This document shows, piece by piece, positions 21,015-25,747 of a DNA stretch of 25,747 bases. This stretch comes from Welwitschia mirabilis. Lineage: Eukaryota > Gnetophyta > Gnetopsida > Welwitschiales. Each line of letters begins with the position of its first letter. Within the stretch, counting starts at the first letter, position 1. The notes under the pieces are model-generated. The model did no database searches, had not been told where the DNA came from, and saw nothing but the letters and a program-made list of their open reading frames with translations. A program made the translations under genes and the position numbers. Where the stretch lies: assembly GCA_051453625.1 (NCBI GenBank), contig JBOZIK010000001.1, positions 56,205,342 to 56,231,088 of the forward strand, written 5' to 3'.

Positions 21015-21359
21015 GGAAAAAATATATATATTAGACTAGAAAATGTACATCGAGGGGTGATAATGTCTAAGATTGACAGGAAAATTAAACTATTTAGAAA
21101 TAAAGAAAAGGTATTTTATTGACTGTTCAAAAGAGAATTATGAAATAGAATAAAAATAAGGGCAAAAATACCCTTGAGGAAATAGACTAAACATGAGGAA
21201 CTGCTTATTTAGAAGAGTATAAAGCATAGAATGCTAACAGACAAGGGGCGAAAATTCCCCACACTACTAGAAGTTAAAAAAAACTTAAATTTTAAAAAGA
21301 AAAATAGGTGGAAAGAGGAGTATTATAGTCCTCTATAAAATAGAAATAGATTACCATGA
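21015..21359 (-). other. no gene seen; possible 3' UTR of the J-domain fragment
   Basis: Non-coding on both strands as far as I can tell. It lies between the J-domain end and the A8 tract and could be the 3' untranslated part of a retrocopied transcript. Confidence 0.35.
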
Positions 21360-21545
21360 TTGTGTTCGAGTAAGAAATGACCCGTATCATCAGAGAGTAT
21401 CTCAAACACTTGATTTACCTTTTTGAATTCTTTAGCACCTATTGGATTTTTATCTGGATGTAGTCTGAGGGCTTTCTTTCTATACTAGACTTGATGGCTT
21501 GAGGAAGAACTCTTTAAGAGAGTTCTAATGTAACAAAGGGGTATC
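21360..21545 (-). pseudogene. J-domain (DnaJ/Hsp40) gene fragment
   Basis: The minus strand encodes a recognisable J-domain, the part of Hsp40 proteins that stimulates Hsp70 ATP hydrolysis. After FVTLELS (helix I region) and a stop comes [12 protein letters not shown] (helix II start). A one-base deletion then shifts the frame to [14 protein letters not shown] with the diagnostic HPD loop (21452-21460), followed by [18 protein letters not shown] (helix III and after), then [12 protein letters not shown]. Length and order match a whole J-domain of about 60 residues. No intron is visible inside it. Upstream the same frame has stops at about chance density, so the rest of the host gene cannot be defined. 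The stop and the frameshift make it a pseudogene. Confidence 0.8.
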
Positions 21546-22619
21546 GCTTCATTATTTAAATTATTTCCAGCATAACTTCCTATTAAGTAGCATTTATATT
21601 AAAGTTCTCCTAAGGATGAGACTACGTTTTTACTAAAGAAGAGTCCAAGGTTGAGTTCTAAGTAGGGCTAAGACTCTTTGTTGGCTGAGAGGAGGCCTGG
21701 TCATGCCTACCTCACTCTTAGGAGTTAAGGGAAGGATATTCCTAACCTGACTTCTTATTTGTCTTATAGGTAGGCTCTTGAGCTATCTCTTATTAGGCTA
21801 AGAAAGAAAACATCTTCTCTAAATGATATAGGGATGAAGTCATCCCCTTCTAACTAAGGCTACCATGCACAGTGATCCCTTCGAGATTAAGAGTTTCTTC
21901 CATGATGGATCTTATTTTGGAGGTTCTTTCTAGGGGATTCTAATGTGGGTATCACCAAGGAGAAGGGGAAGGAGGGGGAGGAGGCTTTCTTAGCTTAATT
22001 TCATGGGCTGCTCTTCATAGAGCCAGAACTAAACTCGAGTGTTTTGAGGAGTCTTTCCTTTAAAGAGATTGAACAAAAATAAGGGTAAATTTAGTTGGCA
22101 CCCTAGATCAAGGTCTTTAAAGAAGGTAAAATAAATTCTTGATAGTTTAGAGTAGTTCCTAGACTAAATGAAATATCAATCAACTAGCTCTGCACCTAAT
22201 TCCCATGGAAACATAGTACCTTTCTGCTAATGTACACACTTGGCAATTTAGGAACCCTACCAAGGAATAAGTAAAGCACTTCACATTGCCCTCAGCTTCT
22301 AGATAGAATAACTTCTCCTTCTANNNNNNNNNNCTAATAGCCTGGAAAGGGAATCTTTAGTAATTATGATAGGGATTCTTCTAAAATTTATACATACTCC
22401 TCTCCATCATCTATAAAAGGGGGTGATATTAACTCTTTTGTCTTTCCTAAGCTTGTGTAGAAGGGGTCCCCATCCCATATGTTATACTTTTTTTCATAGG
22501 ATAGGGCAGCCTTCAAAGAGCTTAGGGTTGGAAGGCTCGATGATATGTGTGGCTCCCATTACAAGTCTGATCTGGAAATGGTAGTATTTAATCCTCGTCA
22601 TAGGAAACGGTAATGGGGT
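21546..22619. other. unassigned, less AT-rich stretch beside the J-domain
   Basis: Composition is visibly richer in G and C than the gypsy DNA. The minus strand has protein-like scraps: a proline-rich KPPPPPSPSPW, then SIMEETLNLEGITVHGSL in the frame that later reaches the J-domain, and farther right MGATHIIEPSNPKLFEG. Stops are about as frequent as chance. It may be upstream parts of the J-domain transcript or another decayed element. A purine run at about 21957-21984 is the complement of the proline-rich part. A 10-N gap lies at 22324-22333. Confidence 0.35.
22324..22333. other. short assembly gap (10 N)
   Basis: A run of 10 N, probably a scaffolding or overlap placeholder. Confidence 0.95.
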
Positions 22620-22755
22620 GTTATTCAAAATCAGATCATTTTTAATTTTTTAAATATACCAAAATGTTAAAATAATCCCGTCCATTAATTATTTGTTAGA
22701 AGCATTATAGGTCTGGTAGTACTTATTTATAATGGATATTAATTCTTTACTTTAA

Positions 22756-23010
22756 GTGCAATGATGAAATAAATGATATGCTATTTCAAGATTTGATTGG
22801 TAGATGGAATAATTTTTATCCACTTGAAAACCTCTCTTAAGCAATTAATCTCTAGTTAAAATTCTATAGTGATTCTTTAACAAAAAAAGACTTTAATTTT
22901 TTTTAAATTTATCCCTTTTAATATTTCTTGTATGAGTTATCTTTTTAATATTTCTTTAAGATAATTTATTTGATTGAATTAGACTTATAGATGTTTAATT
23001 CTAAAAGTTA
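22756..23010 (-). pseudogene. LINE ORF2 zinc-finger (zf-RVT) remnant
   Basis: The minus strand reads LLKRGFQVDKNYSIYQSN, then EIAYHLFHHC (HLFHHC at 22758-22775). This is the reverse-transcriptase-associated zinc finger found at the end of plant L1 ORF2, normally with Cys-x-x-Cys before the His-Leu-Phe-x-x-Cys part. Here both Cys of the first pair are Tyr, while the HLFHHC part is kept. It follows the 23014-23259 segment on the same strand; stops lie between them. Confidence 0.7.
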
Positions 23011-23013
23011 TTG

Positions 23014-23259
23014 TCAAGATTTACTGAGTTTCTTTCTTAGGTAGGACTCTTCATGATTAATGCTCCAATTTCTGTATTTGTAATTAATAAAGTCACACCA
23101 AGTTTTTTCTTCTTCATACAGTCTTTTTAAAATCCTATGAGCTTCAGTAAGAATGTAGTCCTCTAGTTTTTGAATCCCTAGCTTCTTGATTCTCTTGGGT
23201 GGGCTATAGTCTTTAATTTGTGGAGATGAATTTGGTGATGATCTTTTCCTCCTAATCAT
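23014..23259 (-). pseudogene. LINE ORF2 segment after RT
   Basis: An 81-codon open frame on the minus strand. Its SSPQIKDYSPPKRIKKLGIQ and KLEDYILTEAHRILKRLYEE match the segment after RT in plant L1 ORF2 (Trp-x-x-Ile-Cys-x-Pro-Lys-x-x-Gly-Gly-Leu-Gly-Ile-(Arg/Lys)-x-Leu-x-x-x-Asn-x-Ala-Leu). The Gly-Gly is Lys-Lys here, and conserved Trp residues are partly lost, though TWCDFINYKYRNW is kept. The start Met is only the first in-frame ATG; the true frame comes from upstream in ORF2. Confidence 0.8.
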
Positions 23260-23299
23260 ATGAACTCCTTTAAGATCTTGTTGATTTTTTGGATAATAT

Positions 23300-24450
23300 T
23301 TCTCGAGGGGTGTTAACGGAAGCTATCTAATAAAAAGAAAAAATTAAGTAAGAGTTTATAAGAATGATCTTTGCTTTGAATGAGAGAAAATTGTTCTGTC
23401 AAGAGTTACACCATCTTTGAATGAACTCAAAGATGTAATTCCAGATGAGGGTCTTATGCTAGTTTTGAAGGGGAATTCCCAGGTATATATCTTGTAAGTC
23501 TTCTAATTTTGTGTTTAGGATTTGGATGATTTCACCCCTTTTAATACTTTTTTAACCTAAAGTATGGATTTTTGACTTATTCTAGTTGGTGTAAAAACCC
23601 ATAGCCATCACAAAAAGTTTCATAAAATTTTTGATATCTTTTGCTTGCTAACATAAATCCATAGTCATAATGATGGTATCATGTGCATAGTAATTATTGA
23701 TAAAGGTTTGAACTCCAATTTTGATTCCTGTAACTTCATTTCTTCTTTAAAAAGCCTATAAAACATTCATCACAAAGATAAAAAGGTATGAGAATAGGAT
23801 GTCCCCTTGTCTTAAACCTCTACCTAATGAAAAGAAATTTGGTCTATAATTGTTGATCTCCACACTAAATTTGACTGAATCCTACATGTCTAGCCAAAGA
23901 TTAATGATATCTTAAGAAAAACTACTTTTTCTAAGGATACTTATTAATGCTTGATAATTAACTAAATTACAAACTTTAGCAATATTTAACTTAGTAATAA
24001 GAAGAGGAAATTTACATTTTTTTGATAGAATGAATAATTTCATGAGTCAAGAAAATTTAGTCTTGAATATATCTAGATCACATGAAGCTGACTTGGTTCT
24101 TTAAAATCACATTGAAAAGCAGGGGAATGATTTAGTCAACCATGATTTTTGTGAAAATTCTATAAAGAACATTACATACAACTAAAGGCCTAAAATCCTA
24201 TGTTTTACTGGCATATGTTTTTTTAGAGATAAGAATCACTCTAGTTCTATTCATTTCCTTGAGGATTCACTTGTTATAAAAAACTTCTTGCATTACATTC
24301 TGAAAGTTATTCTCTAATATGGATAAATGGAATTTAAAAAGTTCAACTAGTTATTCATCAGGGTCAGGGACTCTATTATTCTTCATGAACCTTATAGCAG
24401 TTAAGACTCCTTTCTACTCAAGGGTTTAGCGAACATAGATTTGTATTCAC
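23300..24450 (-). pseudogene. LINE ORF2 reverse transcriptase remnant
   Basis: The minus-strand landmarks in order are: DFRPLVVCNVLYRIFTKIMV (family Asp-Tyr-Arg-Pro-Ile-Ser), NQVSFM, IFLTHEIIHSIKK, SVEINNYRPNFF, then SLGRGLRQGDILFSYLFIFV (Arg-Gly-x-Arg-Gln-Gly-Asp-Pro-x-Ser box), TFINNYYAHDTIIM (the Tyr/Phe-Ala-Asp-Asp catalytic box) and YLGIPL. In the catalytic box the first Asp is His (GAT to CAT; complement 23678-23689), which removes catalysis. Several stops also interrupt it. The enzyme copies the LINE RNA at the nicked target. Confidence 0.9.
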
Positions 24451-24475
24451 TTAAGATTTTCTTATTTTCTAGAAT

Positions 24476-24485
24476 NNNNNNNNNN
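24476..24485. other. short assembly gap (10 N)
   Basis: A run of 10 N inside the LINE ORF2 spacer upstream of the RT motifs. Confidence 0.95.
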
Positions 24486-24955
24486 TACCTTAGCTATATC
24501 CTTTTCATTTTTTAGTATTTGACCTTTGATATTAGCCTTCTAATCCTATTATCTGATTTGTGTTGATTGACCTACTAGAAGAAAAATCTGATACATTTAT
24601 TATTCTCTTTTAGTCATTTTATAGTTAAGTATTCTCTCCAGTAATTTTCTTCATCAGCATTTATTTCTTAGAGTTTTATTAGGCACCGACATTCTTTGTT
24701 TTATATGTTATCCTAGTCTTCTTCCTCCACCTAATCAGTTTAGATTCTTTAAATTTTTTTCTCAAGCTCTACTTTTGACTTAAACTTCTCTTTATCTTTC
24801 CTTCTCCAATCTCTTATAGGGGATTTTAAGGTGTTAAGGCCCTTTTACAGAAAAGTTATGGGTTGAGTCCCATCATGCTAGGCCTATATTTTTTCTAGTA
24901 GTGTTCTAGTTTTTATCTAATCAATTCTATACCATTCCATGTGAAATGGGATTTT
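24486..24955 (-). pseudogene. LINE ORF2 endonuclease-RT spacer
   Basis: By position this is the linker between endonuclease and RT of the same LINE. It is fragmented by stops and no motif is secure. No other gene is seen. Confidence 0.45.
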
Positions 24956-25630
24956 CTAGGGTGAAATCACCCCCACTCTAATTTTGATAAGATGGTGTTC
25001 CGAAGAAATCCTGTTCATACCATAGTCTTCAAGTGGGAGCTTAGCTAAATCCTTGTATACAAGAACTATGTTAATTTTAGACATAATTAGATCATTACCT
25101 GCTATTCTGTTGAACCATGTATACTTACAACTAGTGATAGGAACGTCTGTAAGAGAATTTCCTATCAAAAAGTCTTTTAGAATTGAGGCTTCTTTGGAAT
25201 TCTAGTTATTGCCCCCAAATTTTTCCCTAGTGATGAATACATTAATTGAAATCACCTAAGATGAGCCATTTGGATTTGTCTATCATTATTCTTAAAACTT
25301 ATTCTAAGATAGAGGCTTTATCTTGATTATTCTAGGGACTGTAAGGATCTGTTATGGTTTAGCATTCTTTTTTTAGGAATATTGTTATGTGGTTCTTACT
25401 GCTATGAATTAGATCTTCCTCTCTTTTTATGAAGACCATGAGACCTCTAGAAGTACCTTGGGTTGCAAAGATAAAAAAGTCCATTGCTACCCTAAACTTA
25501 CTTTTTTCATACCATGTTTTATATTTATTTCCTGTAAACAAATTAAATCAATATTAAACTGACTGGTAATATTTTTTAGGGATTTTTTTCTTATAGAAGG
25601 ACCCTAATCCCTTATAATTCCATGTGAGAT
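24956..25630 (-). pseudogene. LINE ORF2 endonuclease remnant
   Basis: The minus strand gives an L1-type apurinic/apyrimidinic-like endonuclease, which nicks target DNA to start insertion. The N-terminal strand is TWNYKGLGS (about 25600-25628; family Ser-Trp-Asn-x-Arg-Gly-Leu-Gly). NIDLICLQE follows (about 25531-25557), with the metal-binding Glu. An open frame at 25359-25541 holds the next strands (GNKYKTWYEKSKFRVAMDFF). The last open frame (24956-25168) has SLTDVPITSCKYTWFN, MSKINIVLV (family Ser-x-x-Asp-Arg, damaged) and ISSEHHLIKI, matching the Leu-Ser-Asp-His-x-Pro-(Ile/Leu) box with Asp changed to Glu. Frame changes join these parts, so it is inactive. Confidence 0.85.
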
Positions 25631-25747
25631 AATTTACTGAAGGTATTCTTGCCCTTTTCTAGCACTTAACCTTTTCTTAGAATATCTTCAATGGTGGCTT
25701 GGGATTACTAGCCACGTTCTTTATCATTTTTCATTCTCAAAGGGTTT
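25631..25747 (-). other. LINE sequence 5' of the endonuclease, cut by window edge
   Basis: This is the minus-strand sequence just upstream of the endonuclease start. It probably belongs to the ORF1-ORF2 junction or early ORF2, but is too short to assign. Confidence 0.4.

Larger units (their letters stand above)
22620..25747 (-). mobile_element. L1-type LINE, ORF2 region, 5' end outside window
   Basis: A plant L1-type non-LTR retrotransposon on the minus strand, with domains in the usual ORF2 order: apurinic-type endonuclease (about 25630-24956), spacer, reverse transcriptase (about 24400-23300), carboxy-terminal segment (23259-23014) and a zinc-finger domain (about 22845-22756). ORF1 and the 5' end would lie beyond the right edge. 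Many stops and frame shifts make it dead. Its exact 3' end is unclear: coding similarity ends near 22640, but the nearest good A-tract is at 21007-21014, so the J-domain stretch may be part of the same insertion. Confidence 0.85.

Overview
The window looks like intergenic, repeat-derived nuclear DNA of a land plant. It is very AT-rich, carries three 100-base and two 10-base runs of N, and holds no gene that could be intact. What can be recognised is an accumulation of decayed mobile elements: Ty3/gypsy LTR retrotransposon pieces of at least two kinds, an L1-type LINE, a fused scrap of two plastid genes, and a broken J-domain (DnaJ) gene fragment. The plastid scrap plus the types of gypsy and LINE indicate a plant. 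A few residues in the plastid rpl2 piece look more like non-flowering-plant plastids than flowering plants, a weak hint at a gymnosperm-like donor or host.

Layout. 1-1600 (+): gag zinc knuckle, protease and linker of one gypsy element; the rest of pol is missing. 1935-5300: hairpin-prone modules, three gap-broken copies of a repeat of about 600 bp, a G-rich polypurine tract, and a TATA box, probably the 3' part and LTR-like sequence of that element. 5300-8100: no clear gene, one unassigned decayed minus-strand reading frame, and two families of short repeats, including five ungapped 42-bp copies. 8100-11472: gypsy copy A on the minus strand (RNase H, integrase, 3' region), with a plus-strand reading frame beyond its 3' region. 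11646-11905: rpl2-rpoC1 plastid chimera lying exactly between two gypsy copies. 11910-17330: gypsy copy B on the minus strand, with almost the whole gag-protease-RT-RNase H-integrase order readable but full of stops. 17330-18980: nothing recognised. 18980-20999: gypsy copy C (3' region and end of integrase), again with the plus-strand frame. 21007-22620: A-tail, J-domain fragment and unassigned DNA. 22620-25747: LINE ORF2 on the minus strand (endonuclease, RT, zinc finger), running off the window end.

Nothing here works as a pathway. The most interesting points are a reading frame antisense to gypsy copies A and C whose protein sequence is recognisably shared between them, a sense-strand block shared by the 3' regions of all gypsy pieces, the plastid chimera at an element junction, and the J-domain fragment ending in an A-tract inside a gypsy copy. 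Many losses of zinc-binding cysteines, catalytic aspartates and tryptophans can be explained by G:C to A:T change, consistent with long-term decay of methylated DNA.
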